Under the pieces are notes generated by a model. That model did no database searches. It had not been told where the DNA came from and saw only the letters and a list, made by a program, of their open reading frames with translations. A program made the translations under genes and the position numbers. Shown here piece by piece: positions 15,160-22,438 of a stretch of DNA of 28,535 nucleotides. The first letter of the stretch is position 1. Each line of letters starts with the position of its first letter. Source of the stretch: UBA7672 sp035548775 (lineage in GTDB: Bacteria > Pseudomonadota > Alphaproteobacteria > Caulobacterales > Hyphomonadaceae); NCBI GenBank assembly GCA_035548775.1, contig DASZSI010000306.1:1-28535 (forward strand), given 5' to 3'.

Positions 15160-15247
15160 CGCCCTGAATGCGACCCCGCCAAACGCGCGCAGCTATCGCT
15201 GTCACAGTAATTACCGGCCCGTTTACGAAAAACTTCCCGCGCTCTCC

Positions 15248-15275
15248 TTGCATGAGAACAAAAAGGGAATATAAC
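15248..15275 (+). promoter_or_regulatory. Candidate promoter with a LexA-like box in its spacer
   Basis: TTGCAT (15248-15253) and TATAAC (15270-15275) are 16 nt apart, about 25 nt before the start of the small unknown gene. In the spacer, GAAC-N7-GAAT (15256-15270) differs by one base from the inverted form of the alphaproteobacterial SOS box GTTC-N7-GTTC. Confidence 0.4.
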
Positions 15276-15299
15276 TAGCGAACAGAACGGAGCATGAAC

Positions 15300-15671
15300 A
15301 TGGGCGGGCACATCGATACCGTGAATTTCTGCGGCGCCAGCGGGGCGTCCTATCAATTCGAGCGCATCGGCGCGGACCAGGACTGGGCGAAGATCGCCGG
15401 CGTGGTCTTGTTTGCGGCGGCCGAGGGCCGGTCGTGGCGCATCATCCGGGTGGGCGACCAGGGCGGCGTCGAAGGCGATCTTTCCACCTTCTGGCGCTGG
15501 CGCGAGGCGCGGCGTTATGGGGCCACGGCGATCTTCGTGCGGCGCAAGCGCGAGATCGTGGAGCGACGGCGCGAGGCGGCCGACCTGGCGTCGGGACTTG
15601 ATCCGGTGTTCGCGGCGGGCTCGGAGCTTTCTAAGGAATTGGCGCACACGCCAGAGCTTATGGCGGCTTAA
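15300..15671 (+). CDS. Unknown small protein (123 aa)
   Basis: I do not recognise the family. The product is soluble, with no signal peptide: an N-terminal beta-rich part (VNFCGASGASYQFERI, WAKIAGVVLFAA, WRIIRVGDQG), an aromatic helix (FWRWREARRYGATAIFVRR), then a charged helix. ATG 15300 is chosen because GGAG at 15289-15292 is 7 nt upstream; ATG 15294 would leave only 1 nt. A promoter candidate lies just upstream with a LexA-like element, hinting at DNA-damage control, but this is weak. The gene is monocistronic. Confidence 0.7.
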   Translation: MGGHIDTVNFCGASGASYQFERIGADQDWAKIAGVVLFAAAEGRSWRIIRVGDQGGVEGDLSTFWRWREARRYGATAIFVRRKREIVERRREAADLASGLDPVFAAGSELSKELAHTPELMAA

Positions 15672-15912
15672 GGAGATTGGCCGTCTGCGTGAGCGGGCGG
15701 CGCAACAGAACCTCGTCTTCCGGCGTCCTGGGAACAGCGGTGAATTCCGTTTCCTCCCCTTAGGTCGTTCCCTTCAGGGCCAGCTCCTCCGCGATGAGCA
15801 AGTTGCGGAGCGGTCATGGTCCGGCGCCGGGCCTTTCGGGTGATGGGACGGGAAGCGGGCCCGCGGCTAAGTCGCGGGCCCGGTCTGTTTTGGACGTTGA
15901 GCTGGCGGTTCG
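15672..15912 (+). other. 241-nt non-coding stretch with possible structured RNA
   Basis: After the small unknown gene comes a stretch with several pairings: CCTGGGAAC near 15726-15735 with GTTCCC plus AGG near 15766-15779, and CTCCGC (15786-15791) with GCGGAG (15804-15809), ending in the strong terminator at 15856-15890. It could be a long 3' UTR or a small RNA. I could not match it to a named RNA family. Confidence 0.35.
15856..15890 (+). terminator. Strong GC-rich hairpin terminator (plus strand)
   Basis: CGGGCCCGCG (15856-15865) pairs perfectly with CGCGGGCCCG (15873-15882) around a 7-nt loop and is followed by GTCTGTTTT. Only the plus-strand side has a T-run, so it ends transcription from the small gene or from the 185-nt non-coding stretch after it, rather than the minus-strand vWA gene. 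Confidence 0.75.
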
Positions 15913-17709
15913 TCAGTTGCCGACGCCTGAACCCGGTACTTTGAGCGGCGCCTGGCTGGCGGCGGTCTTGGCGAGGCGAGCAAGCTGGACGAACTCGGTG
16001 CGGTAGCCGAAGGCGTCCTTGCCGCGGGCGCCGTTGGCCATGTCGATCACCGTGTCCCAGCTGAACGCCTTGTCGAGATAGGGGTCGCCGCGCAGGAGCT
16101 CGCCATAGCCAGCGACGGCGGTGGCGAAACGCGTGGCCTCGGGCGCCTTTTCGATGTCGGCGAAGGCGTCCTTGTCGGTGATCGGACGGTCGACGAGTTT
16201 CGACTTGTCCTGGCCCGGGATCTTGTAGCGCAGTTTCAGGAACGCGTATTCGGACTTGGAGGCGTCGGCGACCGGCTGCGGGGTTTGCGTGTAGCGGCTG
16301 GGATCGATGAGCCGCGCCGAGGATCCGACCGGCGTCAGTTCGTAGATCGCGGTGACGGAAGCGCCCGCGCCGATCTCGCCGGCGTCGACCTTGTCGTTGT
16401 TGAAGTCCTCGCGGTTGAGCAAGCGGGTCTCGTAGCCGATGAGGCGATACTCTGCGACTTTGGCCGGGTTGAACTCGACCTGGATCTTCACGTCGTTGGC
16501 GATCGAGAACATCGAGCCGGAAAGGTCGTCGTTGAGGACCTTGCGCGCCTCGTTGAGGTTGTCGATGTAGGCCGCCATGCCGTTGCCGGACTGGGCGAGC
16601 TTCTGCATCATCACATCGTTGTAGTTGCCCGTGCCGAAGCCGAACACCGAGAGGTAGACGCCGCTTTCGCGTTCGCGGCTGACGAAGTCCTCCAGCTTGG
16701 CGGGGTCGGCGATGCCGACGTTGAAGTCGCCGTCGGTCATCAGGATGACGCGGTTGACGCTGGCCTTGCTGAAGTTCTGCTTGGCAAGATCATAGGCGCG
16801 GCGCAGGCCTTCGCCGCCCGCGGTAGAGCCGCCGGCGCGCAGGCGGTCGAGCGCCGCAGTGATCTTCGCCTTGTCATCACCCGAGGTGGGCTCAAGCACC
16901 GTGCCAGCATTGCCGGCGTAGACGACGATAGCGACCTTGTCCTGTTCGTTGAGCTGGCTCACCAGCATCTTAAGCGACTTGATGGCCAACGGAAGCTTGT
17001 CCTCCGATTCCATCGAGCCGGAGACGTCGATCAACAGGGTGAGGTTCAGCGGCGGGCGATGGTCGCGCGGGATGTCGTAGCCCTGCACGCCGATCTGCAT
17101 CAGCTGGCGGCCCTTGGCCCAGGGCGAAGGGACGACGGTGACAGTGGTTTCGAAGGGTGTCTCTTTCGACTTCGGCAGGGCGTAGTCGTAGTCGAAATAG
17201 TTCACCATCTCCTCGATGCGCACCGCATCCTTCGGCGGCAGGGCGCCATTGTTGAGCATGCGGCGCACGTTGGAATAGCTCGCGGAGTCGACATCGATCG
17301 AGAAGGTGGAGACCGGCTCCTGCGAGACCAGCTTCACGCCGTTGATGGGCGTGTCGGCGTATTTCTCACGGTCGATGGCGCCGGCGGGAAGCTGCGGGCC
17401 GATGGCGTAGCCTGCCCCGGCGCGGGCTTCGGCGAAGGATTGCATCAGCGGCGCGGGCGGCGGCGGAGGAGGGGCATAGAAGCGGCCGTCGGCGGGCTGG
17501 CTGGCGGCAAGCTGGCCGGTTACGACCACGCCATTATCGGCTTCGGTCTTGGGCTTGCCGGGCTGGTTGACGGCGATCTGGTCGGTGACGGCCTGCTTCT
17601 CGTCAGCGACCTTGGAAATTTCGGTTGGCTGGTTGGCGCATGCGGCAAGCACAGCTGCGGAAACCGCGGCCATCAGAATTGCGTGTTGGCGTTTCACGGA
17701 AGTCCCCAT
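15913..17709 (-). CDS. YfbK-like von Willebrand factor A domain lipoprotein
   Basis: A 598-residue exported lipoprotein. From ATG 17709 the protein has a signal peptide with a lipobox LAAC, Cys24 being the lipidation site. A Pro-rich linker (seven prolines near residue 80-86) leads to a vWA-type N-terminal domain (FSIDVDSASYSNVRRML), then a vWA domain from about residue 222 with an intact metal-binding MIDAS motif DVSGS (228-232) and TDGDFNVG, and a C-terminal DUF3520-like part (FGYRTEFVQLARLA). This layout matches E. coli YfbK. The function of the family is not settled; vWA domains bind proteins through a metal. An upstream in-frame start at 17835 would bury the signal peptide and is rejected. 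Confidence 0.9.
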   Translation of the reverse strand: MGTSVKRQHAILMAAVSAAVLAACANQPTEISKVADEKQAVTDQIAVNQPGKPKTEADNGVVVTGQLAASQPADGRFYAPPPPPPAPLMQSFAEARAGAGYAIGPQLPAGAIDREKYADTPINGVKLVSQEPVSTFSIDVDSASYSNVRRMLNNGALPPKDAVRIEEMVNYFDYDYALPKSKETPFETTVTVVPSPWAKGRQLMQIGVQGYDIPRDHRPPLNLTLLIDVSGSMESEDKLPLAIKSLKMLVSQLNEQDKVAIVVYAGNAGTVLEPTSGDDKAKITAALDRLRAGGSTAGGEGLRRAYDLAKQNFSKASVNRVILMTDGDFNVGIADPAKLEDFVSRERESGVYLSVFGFGTGNYNDVMMQKLAQSGNGMAAYIDNLNEARKVLNDDLSGSMFSIANDVKIQVEFNPAKVAEYRLIGYETRLLNREDFNNDKVDAGEIGAGASVTAIYELTPVGSSARLIDPSRYTQTPQPVADASKSEYAFLKLRYKIPGQDKSKLVDRPITDKDAFADIEKAPEATRFATAVAGYGELLRGDPYLDKAFSWDTVIDMANGARGKDAFGYRTEFVQLARLAKTAASQAPLKVPGSGVGN

Positions 17710-17867
17710 GTCTGATCCGGGGGATATCCGCCCGGATGCGTGGACGCGATGGGGCGCGCCGATCACGGCGGGAATGCGCCAGATTATGGGTGTAATATGG
17801 GAGTTCGATGGTTGTGCGGACCGCCTTGTCGCCAAACTTCGGACTCGCGAATTGCCGGAAGTCGCTC

Positions 17868-17910
17868 TTGCCGGTTCATCATTTCGAATATACTAGAAAT
17901 GTCGAAATGA
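17868..17910 (+). promoter_or_regulatory. arsR promoter with overlapping palindromic operator
   Basis: A 20-bp near-palindrome (17881-17900, eight of ten pairs matching, arms ATTTC and GAAAT) lies directly before the arsR ATG, and a second perfect inverted repeat TCATTTCGA/TCGAAATGA (17879-17887, 17902-17910) runs into the start codon. TTGCCG (17868) and TATACT (17889) or TACTAG (17891) form the likely promoter, which places transcription start within a few bases of ATG 17907, so the message may be leaderless. ArsR binding here would block its own operon. Confidence 0.65.
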
Positions 17911-18275
17911 AGAATCTCGACGCAGTTTCAGCTCTGTCTGCTCTCGCACAGGAACACCGGCTGGCGATCTACCGCTTGCTGATGAAGGCCGGGGAGAACG
18001 GCATGGCGGCGGGCGAGATCGCGAGCGCACTCAAGCTGCCGGCGTCGTCGCTGTCGTTTCACCTTGCCAACCTCCACCGCGCGAACCTGGTCGCCCAGCG
18101 CCGCGATGGCCGGTCGCTGATCTATGTCGCCGACTTCGAGCGCATGAACGACCTGCTCGCCTACCTGGTGGAGGATTGTTGCCAGGGTCGCCCGGAAGTG
18201 TGCGCGCCGATGGCGCAAACCGTCAGCCGGGCAGCCTGCTGCCCACCGGCGTCGAAAAAGAAAGTCCGTGCATGA
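17907..18275 (+). CDS. arsR: ArsR-family arsenite-responsive repressor
   Basis: A 122-residue winged-helix repressor: LSALAQEHRLAIYRLL, the recognition region AGEIASALKLPASSLSFHLANL and a beta-wing (RRDGRSLIYV) are typical. The C-terminal half carries Cys91, Cys92 and Cys99 (DCCQGRPEVC), matching the As(III)-binding C-terminal cysteine arrangement known from Acidithiobacillus ArsR, plus a further CC pair at 111-112. Arsenite binding should release it from the operator that overlaps its own promoter. ATG 17907 has no ribosome site, consistent with a leaderless message. Its stop overlaps the arsC start (ATGA at 18272). Confidence 0.92.
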   Translation: MKNLDAVSALSALAQEHRLAIYRLLMKAGENGMAAGEIASALKLPASSLSFHLANLHRANLVAQRRDGRSLIYVADFERMNDLLAYLVEDCCQGRPEVCAPMAQTVSRAACCPPASKKKVRA

Positions 18276-18805
18276 GCGCGCCTCCCAGCACTTACAATGT
18301 CTTGTTCCTCTGCACGGGCAACTCGTGCCGCTCGATCATGGCGGAAGCCATCATCAATCGCGTGGGCGCCGGAAAATTCAGGGGCTACTCGGCCGGGTCC
18401 TTTCCGAAGGGCGAGGTGAATCCGCACGTCATTGCCCTTTTGAAGCGATGGAACTACCCGACCGACCATCTGCGCTCGAAACCATGGGACGAATTTTCGC
18501 GCGCAACCAACCCTGACGCGCCGGACCTCGATTTCGTCTTCACCGTCTGCGACGACGCCGCGGGCGAGGTGTGCCCGTTGTGGCCCGGACAGCCGATGAC
18601 GGCGCATTGGGGCGTCGCCGACCCCAGCAACATGAAGGGAAATGATGCCGAGGTCGCCCTCGCGTTCGCTGAGACACTTCGAATACTGACAAACCGCATC
18701 AGCATCTTCACCGCCTTGCCGCTTGCATCGCTGGACCGGTTGTCGCTTCAGAACCGCCTCAGGGAGATCGGCAAGACCGGCGCACCTGCCGTGGTGAAGG
18801 AATGA
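18272..18805 (+). CDS. arsC: Arsenate reductase ArsC (low-molecular-weight phosphatase fold)
   Basis: The 177-residue product is a thioredoxin- or glutaredoxin-coupled arsenate reductase with the phosphatase-type loop CTGNSCRS (Cys14, Arg20). It reduces arsenate to arsenite in the cytosol. The conserved FTVCDDAAGEVCPLWPGQP block and AHWGVADPSN, with the probable general-acid Asp, match the family. It overlaps arsR upstream and the aquaporin gene downstream by ATGA, so the three are translationally coupled. Its product, arsenite, is then the substrate for the downstream channel. Confidence 0.93.
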   Translation: MSAPPSTYNVLFLCTGNSCRSIMAEAIINRVGAGKFRGYSAGSFPKGEVNPHVIALLKRWNYPTDHLRSKPWDEFSRATNPDAPDLDFVFTVCDDAAGEVCPLWPGQPMTAHWGVADPSNMKGNDAEVALAFAETLRILTNRISIFTALPLASLDRLSLQNRLREIGKTGAPAVVKE

Positions 18806-19506
18806 AACTGGAGACGGCCGAGGCCGTGGGCGCAAGCGCGGCCCCGTCGCTTGCGCGCCGTCTTGGCGCCGAGGCGATGGGAACGGCGCTCCTCTTGGCC
18901 ATCGTCATCGGCTCGGGGATCATGGGCGAACGGCTGGCCGCCGGAAATGTCGCTATCGCCCTCCTGGGAAACACGCTGGCCACGGGCGCGGGGCTGGTGG
19001 TGTTGATCACCATGTTCGGGCCGATCTCCGGGGCGCATTTCAATCCGGCCGTTACGGTGGTGATGGCGCTTCGACGCGTCATCGGCTGGTCCGAAGCCGC
19101 GGCCTATGTTGTCGTCCAGATTACCGCCGCCATATCCGGCGTCTGGCTGGCGCACGCCATGTTTGGTGAAACCATCTTCCAGATTTCGAGCAAGCTGCGC
19201 AGCGAGCCAGGAATGATGATCGGCGAGGTGGTCGCAACCTTCGGCCTCGTCGGAGCGATCATCGCGCTTGAGCGGAACAAGCCCGAGGCGATCCCATGGG
19301 GCGTCGGGTTGTTCATCACGTCGGCCTACTGGTTCACGTCTTCGACATCGTTTGCGAACCCCGCGGTCACGCTGGCCAGGTCGCTCAGCAACACCTTTGC
19401 GGGAATTGCTCCGGCATCAGTTCCGGGTTTTGTCGCCGCGCAGCTGGCTGGCGCGCTGGTGGCTACGGCCGTGTTTGGCTGGTTGGTCCGCCCGAAGCCT
19501 CTCTGA
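18802..19506 (+). CDS. aqpS: AqpS-type aquaglyceroporin for arsenite efflux
   Basis: A 234-residue six-helix MIP-family channel with both pore motifs: HFNPAVT (residues 81-83) and FANPAVT (186-188). In the second, the arginine that normally follows NPA in aquaporins is replaced by Val, the feature known for rhizobial AqpS, which widens the pore. Placement directly after arsR and arsC, overlapping arsC by ATGA, indicates that arsenite made by ArsC leaves the cell by diffusion through this channel instead of an ArsB or Acr3 pump, as in Sinorhizobium meliloti. No arsH, arsB or acr3 gene is present in the window. Confidence 0.92.
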   Translation: MKLETAEAVGASAAPSLARRLGAEAMGTALLLAIVIGSGIMGERLAAGNVAIALLGNTLATGAGLVVLITMFGPISGAHFNPAVTVVMALRRVIGWSEAAAYVVVQITAAISGVWLAHAMFGETIFQISSKLRSEPGMMIGEVVATFGLVGAIIALERNKPEAIPWGVGLFITSAYWFTSSTSFANPAVTLARSLSNTFAGIAPASVPGFVAAQLAGALVATAVFGWLVRPKPL

Positions 19507-19528
19507 CCGAAGCCAACACCTTGCGCGG

Positions 19529-21406
19529 CTACTTCGGCTTGGTCACCGCGACGGGCGCACGTTTCGAGGCGATCCAGTCCTGGATGTCGGCTTCTAGTAC
19601 CGACAGGGGGCGTGGACCAGGATCGAGCACGGCGTCGTGGAAGGCGCGAAGATCGAAGGCCTGGCCGAGTTCCTTCTGCGCATCGCCGCGCAGCCGGCGA
19701 ATGGTCTCGCGTCCGGCCATGTAGGCGCAGGCTTGGCCCGGCCAGATGGTGTAGCGGTCGACTTCCTTTTCCATGTCGGCGCGCGACATGCCGGTGTTGT
19801 CGACGAGATAGGCGATCGCCTGATCGCGCGTCCAGCGTTCGGAGTGGATGCCGGTGTCGACGACAAGCCGCGCGGCGCGGAACAGCATCGACTGGTAATA
19901 GCCGATCTTGCCCAGCTTATCGTCGGCGTAGGCGCCCTGTTCGTCGGCAAGGTCTTCGGCATAGGTCGCCCAGCCTTCGCTGAAGGCGGGATAGGTGATG
20001 AGGTAGTTGAGCGTGGTCTGGTTCGGGCGATCGTGCGCGAGTCCCGCCTGGAGATGATGCCCCGGCATGGATTCGTGGAAGGTGAGCGTCGGAAGCTGCC
20101 ATTTCGGGAAGTTCAGCGTCGATGCGAGGTTGAGATTGTAGGTCGGAGGCGCCGAGCCGTTGACCGGCGCCGCGCGATAGTAGGCGTCCGGCGCTGTCGT
20201 CTGCGACACGGTGGGCGCTTCGCGGATCTCGACCTTGGCCTTGGGGCCGACGGTGACGAGTTTGCCGGTAGCGGTCTCGCCCCATTTCACTTCGTCCGCG
20301 ACCATGGCGAGCAGCGCCGTGCGGCCGTCGGGCGTGTCGGGGAAGACATTGTTGGGATCGACGCTGAGCGCGTGAAGACGAGCGCCGACCGATCCGTTTT
20401 CCTGGCCGAGTTCGAGCAGGGCCGCGTCGATCTTCTGCTGCAGGTCGGCCACCATTTTCTCGCCGGCTTCGTGTAGCTGCTGCGGCGTGAGGTCGGTCGT
20501 GGTGTAGAGCTTGAGCGCCTGCGCGTAGTATTGCTCACCGCCCTTGAGGCGCCACACGCCAGGTTCGGCCGCGGCATTGGGCAGGGCCTTCTCCAGGTCC
20601 GCGATAAGGGCCTTGTACTCTTTCGAGATGTCGCCGCCGACCAGCCTGGCGGCGCTGTCTGTCAGCTTGGCGATGTCGCCTTCGGAGAGATCGGGAATTT
20701 GCGCCAGCGCCTCGGTGAAGTGCGTGACGAGGATGTGCTCCTTCGGATTTGCCGGCGCGAGTTCGCGGACATGGGCGAGGGTGCGCTCGATGATCGGGCG
20801 GGGCGGGGCGGCGCCGGCTTCCATATCGACTTCCATGCGACGGCGTTCGTCGCGCATGGCGATGGCCATCATTCCGAGCCGCGCAAGCCAGTTGTCCGCA
20901 TCCGCGCGCGACTGCACGCGCGATTGCCTGGTAAGAAACTTGACCAGGTCGGTATAGGCGCCGTCGGACTGGTTGATCACATAGGGGCTGGCCCAGCCGA
21001 GGCTGACATAACCGTAACCTCTGGCGTCGAGGGCGGCGGCGGAGCGGAAGGTCGCCAGGGCGCTGTCCAGCGTCCGGCGCGCGTCGCGGGTGAGATTTGC
21101 CCGATCGATGCTTTCCAGGTCGCGCAATTCATCGAGCCGGGTGGCCATGGAACGCTCGTAGACGGCCATGGACCTGTCATCGACCAGCGCGCCATAGGGG
21201 CGGCCAAACGCCTCGGCGGACAGGCCGATCATGTCGGCTTCCTCAGGCAGGCGGGCGATCTCGGCCTGTCCGATGCGCTGGACCAGGGCGGCCAGCTGGG
21301 GGTCGGAAACGGGTTTGGGCTGGTTGCAGCCGGCGAGGGCGAGACCTGCCATTGCCGCAACGACAGGCGCCCGGCCCAAAGATGTCTTCAAGTCCAGCTG
21401 CAGCAT
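19529..21406 (-). CDS. DUF885 family lipoprotein, putative metallopeptidase
   Basis: A 625-residue exported lipoprotein: signal peptide with lipobox LALAGC, followed by the all-helical DUF885 domain. The C-terminal half holds the metal-site motif HESMPGHH and, about 30 residues later, EGWATYAEDLA, together resembling the zinc site of M32/M3-like peptidases; the enzymatic activity of the family is mostly inferred. The frame is open to 22189 opposite SapC, but the lipoprotein start at ATG 21406 makes the upstream part implausible; ATG 21460 is also possible. Neither start has a good ribosome site. It is divergent from the SapC gene (72 nt between starts) and converges on aqpS (22 nt between stops). 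Confidence 0.88.
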   Translation of the reverse strand: MLQLDLKTSLGRAPVVAAMAGLALAGCNQPKPVSDPQLAALVQRIGQAEIARLPEEADMIGLSAEAFGRPYGALVDDRSMAVYERSMATRLDELRDLESIDRANLTRDARRTLDSALATFRSAAALDARGYGYVSLGWASPYVINQSDGAYTDLVKFLTRQSRVQSRADADNWLARLGMMAIAMRDERRRMEVDMEAGAAPPRPIIERTLAHVRELAPANPKEHILVTHFTEALAQIPDLSEGDIAKLTDSAARLVGGDISKEYKALIADLEKALPNAAAEPGVWRLKGGEQYYAQALKLYTTTDLTPQQLHEAGEKMVADLQQKIDAALLELGQENGSVGARLHALSVDPNNVFPDTPDGRTALLAMVADEVKWGETATGKLVTVGPKAKVEIREAPTVSQTTAPDAYYRAAPVNGSAPPTYNLNLASTLNFPKWQLPTLTFHESMPGHHLQAGLAHDRPNQTTLNYLITYPAFSEGWATYAEDLADEQGAYADDKLGKIGYYQSMLFRAARLVVDTGIHSERWTRDQAIAYLVDNTGMSRADMEKEVDRYTIWPGQACAYMAGRETIRRLRGDAQKELGQAFDLRAFHDAVLDPGPRPLSVLEADIQDWIASKRAPVAVTKPK

Positions 21407-21478
21407 CTGATTCGCATTGGTTGAGGCAGCCAAGGTTTTCCGATAAGGACCGCCCAGCATCAAGTTAGGAGCGAGTAA

Positions 21479-22270
21479 ATGAGCACTCCCATGCAAGGGG
21501 GCCAGCCGGAGCTGAGCGGGAATGTAATGTTCTACAGGCGGCCGGAGCCCCTTTCGCTGGAAAGGCACCGCAACCTGGGCGTCAAGCAGATTGCAGCGCC
21601 GTTTTCCTTCCTGCGGGAGGCCCATGCGGTTCCGATCACTGTGAGCGAATTCGGCGTGGCGGCGACCTGCTATCCCATCATCTTCGTCGGCGCTGACAAG
21701 ACGCCGGTGGCCGTGATGGGCGTTCGCCAGAACGAGAATGAGTATGTCGATGCGGCCGGCCAGCCGGACCCGGACACCTACATCCCCGCCTTCGCACGCC
21801 GCTATCCGTTCGTGTTCGCCTCGGACCCGTCCAACGACAAGCTTCTGCTGTGCGTCGACACCGAAGCCGCGATGGTTTCGAACCAGCCGGACGTGGCCTT
21901 CTTCGAAGGCGACAAGCCGTCGAAATTCACTGACGACGCGATCGAGTTCTGCAAGGAGTTCGAACGCCAGCGCCGCGCCACGCTCGAGTTCGTCGAGATG
22001 CTGGACCAGGCTTCGCTGTTCGAACAGAAGTCGGTGGCTTTTACTCCACGCGACGCGCAGGGAAATGCCGGACCGACCCAGAAGATCGCCGACTACTGGG
22101 CGATCTCCGAGGAAGGTCTTAACGCCCTGCCGGACGGCAAATTCCAGGACATCCGCAACACGGGCGCCCTCGCGGCGATCTATGCCCACATGGTGTCGCT
22201 GATGAACTGGCAGCGCGTGATCCAGCGCACGATGCGCCGCCTGCAGATGCAGCCGCCGGCCGCGAACTAA
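21479..22270 (+). CDS. SapC family protein
   Basis: The 263-residue product matches the SapC family (PF07277), first described next to the Campylobacter S-layer gene and common in alphaproteobacteria. Visible family features are the N-terminal FYRRPEPLSLERHRNLGVK, the core PITVSEFGVAATCYPIIFVG, GVRQNENEYV, YIPAFARRYPFVFA and LCVDTEAAMV, and a C-terminal helical part. No signal peptide is seen. The molecular function is unknown; a role in surface-layer or exported-protein assembly is only inferred from the family name. ATG 21479 follows GGAG (21468-21471) by 7 nt. Confidence 0.9.
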   Translation: MSTPMQGGQPELSGNVMFYRRPEPLSLERHRNLGVKQIAAPFSFLREAHAVPITVSEFGVAATCYPIIFVGADKTPVAVMGVRQNENEYVDAAGQPDPDTYIPAFARRYPFVFASDPSNDKLLLCVDTEAAMVSNQPDVAFFEGDKPSKFTDDAIEFCKEFERQRRATLEFVEMLDQASLFEQKSVAFTPRDAQGNAGPTQKIADYWAISEEGLNALPDGKFQDIRNTGALAAIYAHMVSLMNWQRVIQRTMRRLQMQPPAAN

Positions 22271-22317
22271 CCTTAGCGTCAGGGTTGAGGCGGCCGCGTA
22301 ACGGCGCCGTCACGAAA

Positions 22318-22341
22318 GGGGGAGGGGTATGGACCTCCCCC
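22318..22341 (+). repeat. Hairpin after SapC gene
   Basis: GGGGGAGG (22318-22325) pairs perfectly with CCTCCCCC (22334-22341) around an 8-nt loop. No T-run follows, so it is a stable hairpin or a rho-aided terminator and not a classical intrinsic terminator. Confidence 0.5.
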
Positions 22342-22359
22342 AATGCCGGCCATAGATCG

Positions 22360-22399
22360 GCGCAGGTAACCTGCGCGATTATTCAAGCGTATAGCTTGA
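22360..22399. promoter_or_regulatory. Two perfect 17-nt dyads upstream of dsbD
   Basis: GCGCAGGT-A-ACCTGCGC (22360-22376) and TCAAGC-GTATA-GCTTGA (22383-22399) are each perfectly symmetric and lie 40-80 nt before the dsbD start. They are the right size for dimeric repressor or activator sites. TATGCT (22404-22409) follows but has no good -35 partner, so an activator-dependent promoter is possible. Confidence 0.5.
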
Positions 22400-22438
22400 G
22401 GCGTATGCTGGCGTAGGCCCTGACTTGCGAGGTTTGAC

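Larger units (their letters stand above)
14959..15299. other. 341-nt gene-free region with hairpins
   Basis: Between divergent genes lie a perfect hairpin CTACCC-GCGCT-GGGTAG (15013-15029), a hairpin GGGGCGC-GCGA-GCGCCCC (15119-15136), an overlapping terminator-like hairpin with a T-run (15129-15159), and a candidate plus-strand promoter (15248-15275). No ORF here has credible coding character. Confidence 0.5.

Noticed and set aside
15412..15843. 143-aa plus-strand ORF
   Set aside because: Overlaps the better-supported 123-residue gene in another frame, is Arg-rich, and runs through the non-coding stretch.
16285..17715. 476-aa plus-strand ORF
   Set aside because: It is the antisense shadow of the vWA lipoprotein gene, rich in Val/Asp/Gly/Arg as expected for reverse frames in GC-rich DNA.
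21407..22189. N-terminal extension of the DUF885 reading frame, antisense to SapC
   Set aside because: The lipoprotein signal peptide with lipobox begins at 21406; the upstream frame lies fully opposite a well-supported SapC gene and shows no domain.
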